Origin: Sphingopyxis soli
Lineage (GTDB): Bacteria > Pseudomonadota > Alphaproteobacteria > Sphingomonadales > Sphingomonadaceae
Reading direction: 5' to 3'
DNA: 47,449 nt
Assembly (NCBI RefSeq): GCF_018682675.1
Contig: NZ_JAFMTR010000089.1
Coordinates: forward strand, 1 to 47,449
Of the stretch, positions 8,600-16,516 are shown one piece after another. The translations under genes and the position numbers were made by a program. The notes under the pieces were generated by a model. That model searched no databases and was not told the origin of the DNA. It saw only the letters and a program-made list of their open reading frames with translations. Position 1 is the stretch's first letter. Each line of letters begins with the position of its first letter.

Positions 8600-10486
8600 T
8601 CAGGCCGCCGCCGTCTCGATCGCCTCGAGCGCTTCCATCCACGCCGCCTCGACGCCTTCCAACTCGGCCGCGAGCTTGCCGCGGCGCTGCGACAGGTCGC
8701 CCATCGTCAGCTTGGCGAGCGCGGGTTCGGCGCTTGCTGGGTCGAACATCGCGCGGTCGATCGCGCTGATCTGCTGCGCGAGCTTCGCGGCGCGCGCTTC
8801 ATGGTCCTTCGCGGTCTTGCGCAGCGCCGCCTGCGCCTCGCGCGCCTTCGCGGCTTCCTGCCGGGCCGATTTCGCATCTTTTGCCTTGGCGGGGGCGGCT
8901 TTCCCGTCGTCGTTCGCGGCGCTCTTGCCGAGGATGAAGGCGACATAATCGTCCATGCTGCCGTCGAAATCGCGCGCGGTGCCGCTGTCGACGAGCACCA
9001 GCCGGTCGGCGCTGAGTTCGAGCATATGGCGGTCGTGGCTGACGATCAGCACCGCGCCGTCGAAGCCGTTCAGCGCCTGCACCAGCGCCTCGCGCGCGTC
9101 GACGTCGAGGTGGTTGGTCGGTTCGTCGAGGATCAGGAGGTGCGGCGCCTCGCGCGTGATCAGCGCGAGCGCGAGCCGCGCACGCTCGCCGCCCGACAGC
9201 TTGCCCACTTCGGTCGTCGCCTTGTTGCCGGTGAAGCCGAAGCGCCCCAATTGCGCGCGCACGGCACCCGGCGTCTTGCCCGCCATCACGCGCGTCATAT
9301 GGCCGAGCGGCGTGTCGCTGCCGTCGAGTTCCTCGACCTGATATTGCGTGAAATAGCCGACGCGCATCTTGCCGGCAAAGGCCATCGCGCCATCCTCGGG
9401 CTTCAATTGCGCGGCAAGCAGGCGCGCGAGCGTCGTCTTGCCGTTGCCGTTGCGGCCGAGCAGCGCAATCCGGTCGTCGGGATCGATGCGGAGGTTAAGG
9501 CGCGAAAGCACGGGTTCGCCGGGCGCATAACCGACGCTCGCAAGGTCGAGCGTGATCAGCGGCGGCTTCAGTTCGTCGCCGGGGCTCGGAAAATCGAACA
9601 CGAGGCTCGGGTCTTCGGCGATCGCGGCGATCGGCTGCATCCGCGCAAGCTGTTTCGCCCGCGACTGCGCCTGTTTGGCCGTCGAGGCGCGCGCGCTGTT
9701 GCGCGCGACATAGTCCTGCAGCTTCGCGCGCTGCGCGTCCTGCGCTGCCTTCGCCGCCGCAAGCTGCGCCGCGCGCTCGGCGCGCTGGCGCTCGAACGCG
9801 TCATAGCCGCCGGCGTAGAGCGTCACCTTGCCGCCTTCGAGGTGCAGGATATGGTCGACAACATTGTTGAGCAGGTCGCGCTCGTGGCTGATCACGACGA
9901 GCTGGCCCGGATAGGCGCGCAAGAAACTCTCGAGCCACATCGTCGCTTCGAGGTCGAGGTGGTTCGACGGCTCGTCGAGCAGCAGCAGGTCGGGGTTCGA
10001 GAAGAGCAAGGCGGCGAGCGCGACGCGCATCTTCCAGCCGCCCGAAAAGCTGTCGAGCGGCTGTCCCTGCATCGCCTCGTCGAAGCCGAGCCCGATCAGG
10101 ATGCGCGCCGCGCGCGCCGGGGCGGTATAGGCGTCGATCGCGATCAGCCGCTCGTGGATGTCGGAAAGCTTGCCCGGGTCCTGCTCGGTTTCCGACGCCG
10201 CCAGCAGTTCGGCGCGTTCGGTGTCCGCCGCCAGCACCGTCTCGAACGGCGTCGCCGTCCCGCTCGGCGCTTCCTGCGCGATATAACCGACGCGCGTGCG
10301 GCGCGGCATTTCGATGCCGCCCTCGTCGGCCTCGAGCTGGCCGATCATCACCTTCATCAAGGTCGACTTGCCCGCGCCGTTGCGGCCGATCAGCCCGACG
10401 CGGCTCTTCGGCGGCAGGCTCGCGCTCGCGCGGTCGAGGATGGTGCGCCCGCCGAGGCGCACGGTGAGGCCGTTGATCGTCAGCAT
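8600..10486 (-). CDS. ABC-F family ATPase (YheS/Uup group)
   Basis: This 628-residue soluble protein has two ABC ATPase domains and no membrane segments, as in the ABC-F family that acts on ribosomes. Domain 1 has Walker A GRNGAGKS (34-41), signature FSGGWKMRV and Walker B LLLLDEPSNHLDL. A linker with KQAQSRAKQLARM follows. Domain 2 has GRNGNGKT, LSGGERARLALA and LLILDEPTNHLD. The C-terminal 100 residues are Ala/Lys-rich and probably a coiled coil. The ATG at 10486 (MLTINGLTVRLGGRTIL) is the family start. A translation-factor role is inferred from the family; it could also protect against ribosome-targeting antibiotics. A 72-bp inverted repeat lies just upstream. Confidence 0.93.
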   Translation of the reverse strand: MLTINGLTVRLGGRTILDRASASLPPKSRVGLIGRNGAGKSTLMKVMIGQLEADEGGIEMPRRTRVGYIAQEAPSGTATPFETVLAADTERAELLAASETEQDPGKLSDIHERLIAIDAYTAPARAARILIGLGFDEAMQGQPLDSFSGGWKMRVALAALLFSNPDLLLLDEPSNHLDLEATMWLESFLRAYPGQLVVISHERDLLNNVVDHILHLEGGKVTLYAGGYDAFERQRAERAAQLAAAKAAQDAQRAKLQDYVARNSARASTAKQAQSRAKQLARMQPIAAIAEDPSLVFDFPSPGDELKPPLITLDLASVGYAPGEPVLSRLNLRIDPDDRIALLGRNGNGKTTLARLLAAQLKPEDGAMAFAGKMRVGYFTQYQVEELDGSDTPLGHMTRVMAGKTPGAVRAQLGRFGFTGNKATTEVGKLSGGERARLALALITREAPHLLILDEPTNHLDVDAREALVQALNGFDGAVLIVSHDRHMLELSADRLVLVDSGTARDFDGSMDDYVAFILGKSAANDDGKAAPAKAKDAKSARQEAAKAREAQAALRKTAKDHEARAAKLAQQISAIDRAMFDPASAEPALAKLTMGDLSQRRGKLAAELEGVEAAWMEALEAIETAAA

Positions 10487-10503
10487 ATACCTAACCCATT
10501 CGT

Positions 10504-10575
10504 CATCCCGGCGAAGGCCGGGATCTCGCCCTATCCTGGTCGCGATCCGGTGAGATCCCGGCCTTCGCCGGGATG
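10504..10575. repeat. Perfect 24-bp inverted repeat (REP-type element)
   Basis: Arms at 10504-10527 and 10552-10575 are perfect reverse complements with a 24-base spacer. Each arm also folds on itself (TCCCGGC-GAAG-GCCGGGA type). The same core occurs at 42978-42999. It lies between the ABC-F gene and the VOC gene, which are divergent, so it sits in their shared upstream region. Confidence 0.8.
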
Positions 10576-10668
10576 GCGCTGATAAAAGCGATGCGCCCGT
10601 AGCATGTTCGGCGCCGTCCCCCAAGTCCCGGGCTGGCATTTCCCGAGGGGGTGCGGCAAAGACGGACG

Positions 10669-11091
10669 ATGGCCGACATCGCCCCCTTCCACATCGCCTT
10701 CCCGGTCGACGATCTCGCCGCGGCGCGGCATTTCTACGGCACGGTGATGGGCTGCCCCGAGGGGCGCAGCGCCGCTGACTGGATCGACTTCAACCTCTAT
10801 GGCCACCAGATCGTCGCGCACCGCGTCGAACGGCGCGCGGCGGTCGCGGCGCACAATCCGGTCGATGGCCACAATGTCCCGGTGCCGCATTTCGGCGTCG
10901 TGCTGCCGCCCGCCGACTGGCAGGCGCTCGCCGACCGGTTGCGGGCGCATGACGTCGCCTTCGTCATCGAACCGCACACGCGCTTTGCCGGCCAGCCGGG
11001 CGAACAATCGACGATGTTCTTCCTCGATCCCGCGGGCAATGCGCTGGAATTCAAGGCCTTCGCCGACGTTGGACAGTTGTTCGCCAGATAG
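10669..11091 (+). CDS. VOC-family protein (glyoxalase-like)
   Basis: The product has 140 residues, a two-module VOC domain. Visible family features are the N-terminal [23 protein letters not shown], a central PHFGVVL and the C-terminal [18 protein letters not shown], giving a likely metal set of His8, the His of PHFGV and the Glu of LEFK. The ATG at 10669 ([11 protein letters not shown]) begins the fold. It is divergent from the ABC-F gene and convergent with the efflux operon, with only three bases between its stop and the emrB-like stop. Its substrate is unknown. Confidence 0.85.
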   Translation: MADIAPFHIAFPVDDLAAARHFYGTVMGCPEGRSAADWIDFNLYGHQIVAHRVERRAAVAAHNPVDGHNVPVPHFGVVLPPADWQALADRLRAHDVAFVIEPHTRFAGQPGEQSTMFFLDPAGNALEFKAFADVGQLFAR

Positions 11092-11094
11092 CGG

Positions 11095-12639
11095 CTAGTG
11101 CCCGCCGCCCATCGATATCTGCTTGGGCCGCGGCGCGAGCCATACCGAAATTGCCGCGATCACGAACACCACGCCCGCCGCCAGAAACAGGTGGAGAACG
11201 CCCAGCGTCGCCGCCTGCCCTTCGACCAGCCGGTCCAGGACGCCGCGCGCCTGTTCGAGCGTCAGTCCGCCTGCCTGCATCGACGCGACCGCCGCTTCGG
11301 GATCGTTGAGCGCCGAGACGAGTTCGGATCGCGATACCCGGCTCGCGTCGTCCCACGCGGTGGTGGCGATCGCGGTGCCGATCGCACCGCTCAGCGTGCG
11401 CAGGAAGCTCATCAGCCCGGCGGCCGAGGTCTGGACATTGGCGGGCACCGAGCTCAGCGCGAGCGCGGTCAGCCCGACGAAGAAGAAGGGCATGCCCATC
11501 CCTTGCAGGACATGCGGCAGCGCCAGGGTCCAATAGCCGACGTCGGCGTTCCAGCTCGCACGCAGAACCGACATCGCCGCCATCCACAGGATGCCGAGAC
11601 TGACCGTCAGGCGAATGTCGACCTTGCCGATCAATCCGGCGGCGACCGGCGACAGCAGCACCGCGAAACAGCCGAGCCACGCGACAACATAGCCGGTGTC
11701 GGTCGCGGTATAGCCGACCACCTGCTGCAGCCACAAAGGCGTCAGCACGACCTGCGAGAAGAAGGCGCCGAACCCCAGCGAGATGGCGAGCGTCGCGAAA
11801 CTGAACCCGCGAAAGCGGAACACGCGCAGGTCGACGACCGGATTGGCGTCGGTCAGCTCCCAGATCACGAACGCGGCAAAGCTGATCGCGGCGATGATCG
11901 CGAGCGCCACGATCCACGTCGACCCGAACCAGTCATGCTCGCGCCCCGTGTCGAGCATGATCTGGAAGGCGCCGACCGACAGGACGAGCAGGATCAGCCC
12001 GACGACGTCGATCCGCGCCTTCACCCGCTTCGTTTCGAAGCGGCCGAGCATCGTCCCGACCCCGAAGGCGCAGAGTGCGACGACGGGCAGGTTGATGAAG
12101 AAAATCCACGGCCAGCTCCAGTTATCGGAGATCAGCCCGCCCAGGATCGGGCCCAGGATCGGCGCCGTGGTTGTCGTCATCGCCCAGATCGCGAGCCCCA
12201 CGCCCGCCTTTTCCTTCGGGAAGATGCGCAGCAGCAATATCTGCGACAGCGGCATCAGCGGCCCGCCCGACAGGCCTTGCAGAACGCGGAACAGGATCAG
12301 CGCGTCGAGCGTGCGCGCAATGCCGCAGAGGAAGGAGAAAATGCCGAAGCCGATGATCGAGATGATGAACCAGCGCACGGTGCCGAAACGCGAAGCGAGC
12401 CAGCCGGTGAGCGGCACACTGATCGCGTCGGCGACCGCATAGCTGGTGATCGCCCAGGTTCCCTGCGTCGGCGACACCGCGAGCCCGCCCGCGATATGCG
12501 GCACCGACACATTGGCGATCGTCGTGTCGAGCACGACGACGAAATTCGCGAGCGCGAGCGCGAAGGCCGCGGCGATCAGCTTGACCCCGGTCAGCGGTTG
12601 CGGCTCGGCCGACAGAGAGATGGCGGCAGCCGTTGCCAC
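11095..12639 (-). CDS. emrB: DHA2-family MFS drug efflux permease (EmrB-like)
   Basis: This 514-residue inner-membrane protein is a 14-helix drug:proton antiporter of the EmrB/QacA group. It shows the helix-1 motif NFVVVLDTTIANVSVPHIAGGL, motif A-like GWLASRFGTVRWF, and motif C-like APILGPILGGLISDNWSWPWIFFINLP. The frame starts with GTG at 12639. With the membrane-fusion and NodT-type genes upstream it should form a tripartite pump across both membranes. It is the last gene of the operon, separated from the EmrA-like gene by 136 bases that hold an inverted repeat. Regulation is probably by the divergent TetR. The drug range is unknown. Confidence 0.93.
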   Translation of the reverse strand: MATAAAISLSAEPQPLTGVKLIAAAFALALANFVVVLDTTIANVSVPHIAGGLAVSPTQGTWAITSYAVADAISVPLTGWLASRFGTVRWFIISIIGFGIFSFLCGIARTLDALILFRVLQGLSGGPLMPLSQILLLRIFPKEKAGVGLAIWAMTTTTAPILGPILGGLISDNWSWPWIFFINLPVVALCAFGVGTMLGRFETKRVKARIDVVGLILLVLSVGAFQIMLDTGREHDWFGSTWIVALAIIAAISFAAFVIWELTDANPVVDLRVFRFRGFSFATLAISLGFGAFFSQVVLTPLWLQQVVGYTATDTGYVVAWLGCFAVLLSPVAAGLIGKVDIRLTVSLGILWMAAMSVLRASWNADVGYWTLALPHVLQGMGMPFFFVGLTALALSSVPANVQTSAAGLMSFLRTLSGAIGTAIATTAWDDASRVSRSELVSALNDPEAAVASMQAGGLTLEQARGVLDRLVEGQAATLGVLHLFLAAGVVFVIAAISVWLAPRPKQISMGGGH

Positions 12640-12667
12640 GTCAGACCGCCATTTCGTAAAAAAGGTT

Positions 12668-12753
12668 CGTCATTGCGAGGAGCCGAAGGCGACGCAGCAA
12701 TCGAAGGGTGGCTCTACAGCGCTCTGGATTGCTTCGCTTCGCTCGCAAGGACG
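12668..12753. repeat. Intergenic inverted repeat inside the efflux operon
   Basis: CGTCATTGCGAGG (12668-12680) and its imperfect complement GCTCGCAAGGACG (12741-12753) are the outer arms. Inside them GCAGCAATC and GATTGCTTCG pair as well. This resembles a repeat family common between sphingomonad genes. It occupies most of the emrA-emrB gap and has no coding potential that I can see. Confidence 0.65.
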
Positions 12754-12775
12754 AGATTGAATGAGCGCCCATCGC

Positions 12776-13933
12776 TCAGTTCCCCCGCGTGTCGATCGTC
12801 GCTTCCATCGACAAGCCGACGCGCAGCGGATGGGCCTTGAGGTCGCGGGGGTCGATCGCGATGCGCACCGGCAGGCGCTGCACCACCTTGACCCAGTTGC
12901 CGGTCGCGTTCTGCGCCGGGATCAGCGCGAAGGCGGCGCCGGTGCCGCCCGCGATGCCGATCACCTTGCCGCGATAGACGACATCGCCGCCATAATAGTC
13001 CGAGGTGAGCTCGACCGGCTGGCCGATACGGATGCGCCTGAACTGGCTTTCCTTGAAATTCGCGTCGACATAGGCGGTCGCGACGGGGACGATCACCATG
13101 ATCGGCGCGCCCGCGGCGATCCGCTGGCCCACCTGCACCTGCTTGTTGGTGACGACGCCGTCGACCGGCGCGCGGATCACGGTGCGCGCGAGGTCGAGCT
13201 TGGCCTTTTCCAGCCGCGCCTGCGCAGCGGCGACGTCGGGGGCGGTGTCGATCGTCGTGCCGCGCACCACCGCTTCGGCGGCGCCGAGGTCGCCGCTCGC
13301 CGAACCGCGTGTTGCTTCGGCCGAGGAAATTCCCGCCGCCGCCAGATCGCGCGCAGCGATTGCCGAGGCGAGCGCAGTGCGCGCCGTCGTCAGTTCCTCG
13401 GCAGAGACCGCGCCGGTGCCCGCGATGCTCTCGCGCCGCGCCAGTTCGGCGCGCGCCTTGGCCACCGCCGCGTCGGCGTCGCGAAGCCGCGCCCGTGCCT
13501 GCGCGATATCGGCGGCGCGCGCCGCGACGCGCGAACGCGCCGCATCGGCGGTCGCGCTCGCCTGGCCATAGCGCTGGCGCGCCTGGCGCAGCGCGGCCTC
13601 GGCATCGGCGACCGCGATCCGCTGGTCGGCATCGTCGAGGATGACGAGGATGTCGCCCTTCTTCACCACCTGCGTGCCGCTGACGCGGACGTCCTTGACC
13701 GGGCCCGCGACGAGCGCGGTGACCGTCGCCGAATCGGCGCCGACATAGGCGTTGTCGGTCGACACGCGCCCTGCCTGCGTCAGGAAATACCAGATGCCCC
13801 AGATCGCCGCGATCGACACGATGGCGATCGCAAGGATACGGAGCAGGCGCGCGCGCTTGGCGGTGCGCGCGGCCGTCGCTTCGGCGCTTTCTTCGGGGGT
13901 TTCGGGGGTCGGCGCAGCCGTATCGTCGGCCAT
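12776..13933 (-). CDS. emrA: HlyD/EmrA-family periplasmic adaptor
   Basis: The 385-residue adaptor has an N-terminal cytoplasmic tail, one membrane helix (about residues 31-50, LLRILAIAIVSIAAIWGIWYF), a lipoyl half-motif (TDNAYVGADSATVTALVAGPVKDVRV), a long Ala/Arg-rich coiled-coil hairpin, and the second lipoyl half with beta-barrel (RAPVDGVVTNKQVQVGQRIAAGAPIMVIV). It should bridge the EmrB-like pump and the NodT-type outer-membrane channel. I chose the ATG at 13933 because AGGAG lies seven bases before it; an ATG at 13939 overlaps the nodT-type stop but is too close to that site. Either start implies coupling to the upstream gene. Confidence 0.92.
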   Translation of the reverse strand: MADDTAAPTPETPEESAEATAARTAKRARLLRILAIAIVSIAAIWGIWYFLTQAGRVSTDNAYVGADSATVTALVAGPVKDVRVSGTQVVKKGDILVILDDADQRIAVADAEAALRQARQRYGQASATADAARSRVAARAADIAQARARLRDADAAVAKARAELARRESIAGTGAVSAEELTTARTALASAIAARDLAAAGISSAEATRGSASGDLGAAEAVVRGTTIDTAPDVAAAQARLEKAKLDLARTVIRAPVDGVVTNKQVQVGQRIAAGAPIMVIVPVATAYVDANFKESQFRRIRIGQPVELTSDYYGGDVVYRGKVIGIAGGTGAAFALIPAQNATGNWVKVVQRLPVRIAIDPRDLKAHPLRVGLSMEATIDTRGN

Positions 13934-13935
13934 CG

Positions 13936-15354
13936 TCATTCTCCTGCGTTTGTCTGGTAACCGCCGCCGAGCGCACGGATCAGGGCGATATCGAGGGAGA
14001 GCCTGCGCGCTTCGAGGTCGGCGACCTGCCGCGCGAGCTGGGTCATGCTGTCTTCGGCGGTGAGTTGCGGCAGCTGGGTCGACAGGCCCGCGCGATAGCG
14101 GAGGCCCGCAAGCTGCGCCGCGTCGGTCGCCGCCTTCAAGGCTGCGCGCCGGTCGCCCAATTGCCGCTCGGTTGCGGCGCGGCTCTGGGCGATATCGGCA
14201 ACGTCGCGCAGCGCCGCGATCAGTGTCCGGTCGTAATTCGCCACGGCCGCGTCGAATTCGGCGCGGGCGCCGCGATAGCGGCCCGCGAGGCGCCCGCCGT
14301 CGAAGATCGGCAGGCTGATCGCGACGCCGCCATTGCCATAATCCGATCCCTTGTCGAACAGCTTCGACAGGCCGAGCGACTGGAACCCGACGAGCGCCGA
14401 GAGATTGATATTCGGGTAGAAATCGGCCCTCGCGACGTCGATCCGCTTCGCCGCCGCCTCGGCGCGCAGCCGCGCCGCGACGATATCGGGCCGGCGTCCG
14501 ACAAGATCGATGCCCGCCTGCGGCGGCAGGTCGATGTCGGGCGAAGCAAGCGTCGGCCGCGCGATCGCGCGGCCGCGGTCGGGGCCCGCGCCGACGAGCG
14601 CGGCGAGCCGGTTGCGCGTCGTCGCGATCGCCTCGTCGAGCGCCGCGATATCGCCGCGGGCCGCCGCGGCGCGGCTTTCGGCCTGCCGCTCGGCCGACTG
14701 GTTCTCGATTCCCGCCAGCGTGCGCTTGGCCGATACATCGGCGCTCGCGCTGCGCACGCGAACCGCTTCCTCAGCGACATCGAGCGCCCGGTAATAGCCT
14801 GCAAGGTCGGCATAGGCCGAGGCAATGCCCGTCGTCAGCATCAACCGCGCCTGCGCCTGGTCGACGCGTGCGGCCTCGGCCTCCGAGGTCGCGGCGGCGA
14901 GCGCCGCGCGATTCTTGCCCCACAGGTCGAGATCGAAACCGAAGGTCGCGGCGACATGGCCGGTGTCCTGAATGCCGTCGGGCACGAACTGCGGCGGGAT
15001 GCCGTTATTCTTGCTCTGCTGGACGCCGCCCGCGCTGCCCTCGACCGCGACGCGCGGAAGCAATGCCGCCCCCGCCTGCTGCGCCATGGCTTCGGCGGCG
15101 CGGACGCGCGCGGCGGCGGTCGCGATATCGGGCGAGCCCTTCAGCCCTTCGGCAATCAGCGCATCGAGCTGCGGATCGCCAAGAGCCTGCCACCAGCCCT
15201 CGACCGGCCAGGCGCCGCGCGCATCGGCAAAAGTCGCTGACGATTGGAGCGACTCGGCCGCAGCCGGGGCCGGTCTGGGACCGAGATCGGGAACGCTGGC
15301 GCAGCCCGCAAGCAGGCTCAACACAAGGGCAGAGGGGAGAATCCTATTTTTCAT
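13936..15354 (-). CDS. NodT/OprM-family outer-membrane efflux lipoprotein
   Basis: This 472-residue protein is the outer-membrane channel of the efflux system. A lipobox (LLAGC, Cys18) marks it as a lipoprotein. Two outer-membrane-efflux repeats follow, with typical phrases such as PVEGWWQALGDPQLDALIAEGLKGSPDI near residues 50-80, TFGFDLDLWGKNRAAL and SLPIFDGGRLAGRYRGARAEFDAAVANYDRTLIAALRDVAD. It is the first gene of the efflux operon, and its start is 53 bases from the divergent tetR, with an operator palindrome 10 bases upstream. Its stop overlaps or abuts the EmrA-like start. Confidence 0.93.
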   Translation of the reverse strand: MKNRILPSALVLSLLAGCASVPDLGPRPAPAAAESLQSSATFADARGAWPVEGWWQALGDPQLDALIAEGLKGSPDIATAAARVRAAEAMAQQAGAALLPRVAVEGSAGGVQQSKNNGIPPQFVPDGIQDTGHVAATFGFDLDLWGKNRAALAAATSEAEAARVDQAQARLMLTTGIASAYADLAGYYRALDVAEEAVRVRSASADVSAKRTLAGIENQSAERQAESRAAAARGDIAALDEAIATTRNRLAALVGAGPDRGRAIARPTLASPDIDLPPQAGIDLVGRRPDIVAARLRAEAAAKRIDVARADFYPNINLSALVGFQSLGLSKLFDKGSDYGNGGVAISLPIFDGGRLAGRYRGARAEFDAAVANYDRTLIAALRDVADIAQSRAATERQLGDRRAALKAATDAAQLAGLRYRAGLSTQLPQLTAEDSMTQLARQVADLEARRLSLDIALIRALGGGYQTNAGE

Positions 15355-15363
15355 GGCATCCAG

Positions 15364-15381
15364 TGATACTAGCTGGTATCA
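15364..15381. promoter_or_regulatory. Operator palindrome 1 of the tetR/efflux divergent promoter
   Basis: TGATACTAGCTGGTATCA is an 18-bp palindrome with a single mismatched pair (T/G at the seventh positions). It lies in the 53-base gap between the efflux operon and the TetR gene and is positioned to block both promoters. Confidence 0.65.
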
Positions 15382-15407
15382 TGCGCCAATGAACCCCGGA
15401 GACTAAG

Positions 15408-16058
15408 TTGTCAATCGAAATGATACCAGATGGTACGGCACCCGCCGACGATGCTGTAGCGCAGCGCCGCAAGGCGTTTATCGACGCCGCCCGCGAAGCC
15501 TTTTTCGCCAACGGCTATGCCGGCACGACAATGTCGTCGATCGCGAGCAAGGTCGGCGGGTCAAAGACCACGCTGTGGAGCTATTTCCCCTCGAAAGAGG
15601 ATCTGTTCGCAGCGATCGTCGACGATATCGTCCACCATTACGGACAGGTGCTTTCGATCGACTTGCCCGTCGACCGCCCCGTGCCCGAAGTGCTGCGCAA
15701 TTTCGGCAATGTGCTGATGACCAAGCTGACGTCGCCGCCGCTACTGTCGCTTTACCGTCTCGTCGTCGGTGAGGCCGATCGTTTCCCGCATCTTGCCGAG
15801 ACCTTCTACGATCGCGGCCCCCGGCGCGGGAAAGCGCGCGCGGCCGAATGGGTCGCCGAAAAGATGGTGCGCGGAGAGATAAGGATGGGCGACCCGATGC
15901 GAGCGGTGCAGCATTTCTCGGGCCTCTGCCAGTCGGGCGTCTACCAGTTCGCCCTGCTTGGCATGCGCGAGGCCGGAGATATCGACCGTCTCGCCGAGGA
16001 AGTCGATCTGGCGGTCGAGCATTTCTGCCGCGCCTGGTGCCCGCCCGCACCCGAATAA
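15408..16058 (+). CDS. TetR-family repressor of the efflux operon
   Basis: This 216-residue regulator has an N-terminal helix-turn-helix (about residues 20-65: RRKAFIDAAREAFFANGYAGTTMSSIASKVGGSKTTLWSYFPSKEDLFAAIV) and an all-helical ligand domain with the AcrR-type C-terminal pattern. The TTG at 15408 has a GGAG site six bases upstream; the in-frame ATG at 15420 has none, so TTG is preferred. It is divergent from the NodT-EmrA-EmrB operon with two related palindromes, one between the genes and one in its own first codons, which fits self-regulation and control of the pump. The inducer is unknown. Confidence 0.92.
   Translation: MSIEMIPDGTAPADDAVAQRRKAFIDAAREAFFANGYAGTTMSSIASKVGGSKTTLWSYFPSKEDLFAAIVDDIVHHYGQVLSIDLPVDRPVPEVLRNFGNVLMTKLTSPPLLSLYRLVVGEADRFPHLAETFYDRGPRRGKARAAEWVAEKMVRGEIRMGDPMRAVQHFSGLCQSGVYQFALLGMREAGDIDRLAEEVDLAVEHFCRAWCPPAPE
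15421..15438. promoter_or_regulatory. Operator palindrome 2, inside the start of tetR
   Basis: TGATACCAGATGGTACGG matches operator 1 at 13 of 18 positions and contains the perfect inverted repeat TACCA-GA-TGGTA (15424-15435). It starts 57 bases after operator 1 and lies in the first codons of tetR. A second, weaker repressor site is the simplest reading. Confidence 0.5.
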
Positions 16059-16130
16059 GAAAGCCGATTGCCAAAATATGCCATCGCGCTATGGGCGGCG
16101 GCGCGGGGTCTTGGCCTCGCATGATCGCGC

Positions 16131-16323
16131 CGGTGCCCCGAAAGGGGCTTAATAGGGAACGCGGTAGGAAGGATGGCGCGCGCCACCCTTCGAAGCCGAG
16201 GCTGTCCCTGCAACTGTAAGCGGTGAGCGCGATGCACCGCCCCGGAGCCGTCCGGGGCAGCCACTGGGCCCAGCCCGGGAAGGCGTGCATCAAGCGATGA
16301 CCCGCGAGCCAGGAGACCTGCCG
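16131..16323 (+). ncRNA. Cobalamin (adenosylcobalamin-type) riboswitch
   Basis: All conserved blocks appear in order: GGTGCC (16132), AATAGGGAA (16151), GCTGTCCCTGCAACTG (16201) continuing to TAAGCGG, the B12 box GCCACTGG (16260), CGGGAAGG, GATGA, and the 3' GAGCCAGGAGACCTGCC block. Riboswitches of this class lower expression of downstream genes when intracellular B12 is high. The next gene is a BtuB-like receptor 190 bases downstream, followed by a BtuFCD-like importer. No gene lies in the 350 bases on either side of it before btuB. Confidence 0.96.
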
Positions 16324-16516
16324 GCGTGGGTCGCTCAATGCCTTTGGTCCAGGGAAAGACCGGGGCACGGGATATTCCGTCGAGCGACGACCAGGCGGCG
16401 GGTCCGCCGCGGTGCAGGATGCGTGGGCCCTTTACGCCACCCCGCTCCCTGCGCCGGCCGGTCGCAGGACGTGCCCGGCAGGCCCCGCCTTCGTTGCTGG
16501 CGTACGGGGGATTCCC
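16324..16516 (+). promoter_or_regulatory. Leader after the riboswitch with possible ribosome-site hairpin
   Basis: This untranslated stretch links the riboswitch to btuB. Near its end CCC-CGCC (16483-16489) can pair with GGCG (16499-16502) and GGG (16506-16508), a hairpin that would hide the GGGGG ribosome binding site at 16506-16510. That would give B12-dependent translational control, although pairing with the aptamer itself was not worked out. No T-run terminator is visible here. Confidence 0.4.

Noticed and set aside
7961..10582. An 870-codon frame antisense to the ABC-F gene
   Set aside because: It is the complement of a well-supported gene, is Arg-rich and has no family pattern.
12668..12753. 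CRISPR-like repeats
   Set aside because: The window's repeats are isolated inverted elements, not evenly spaced direct repeats with spacers.
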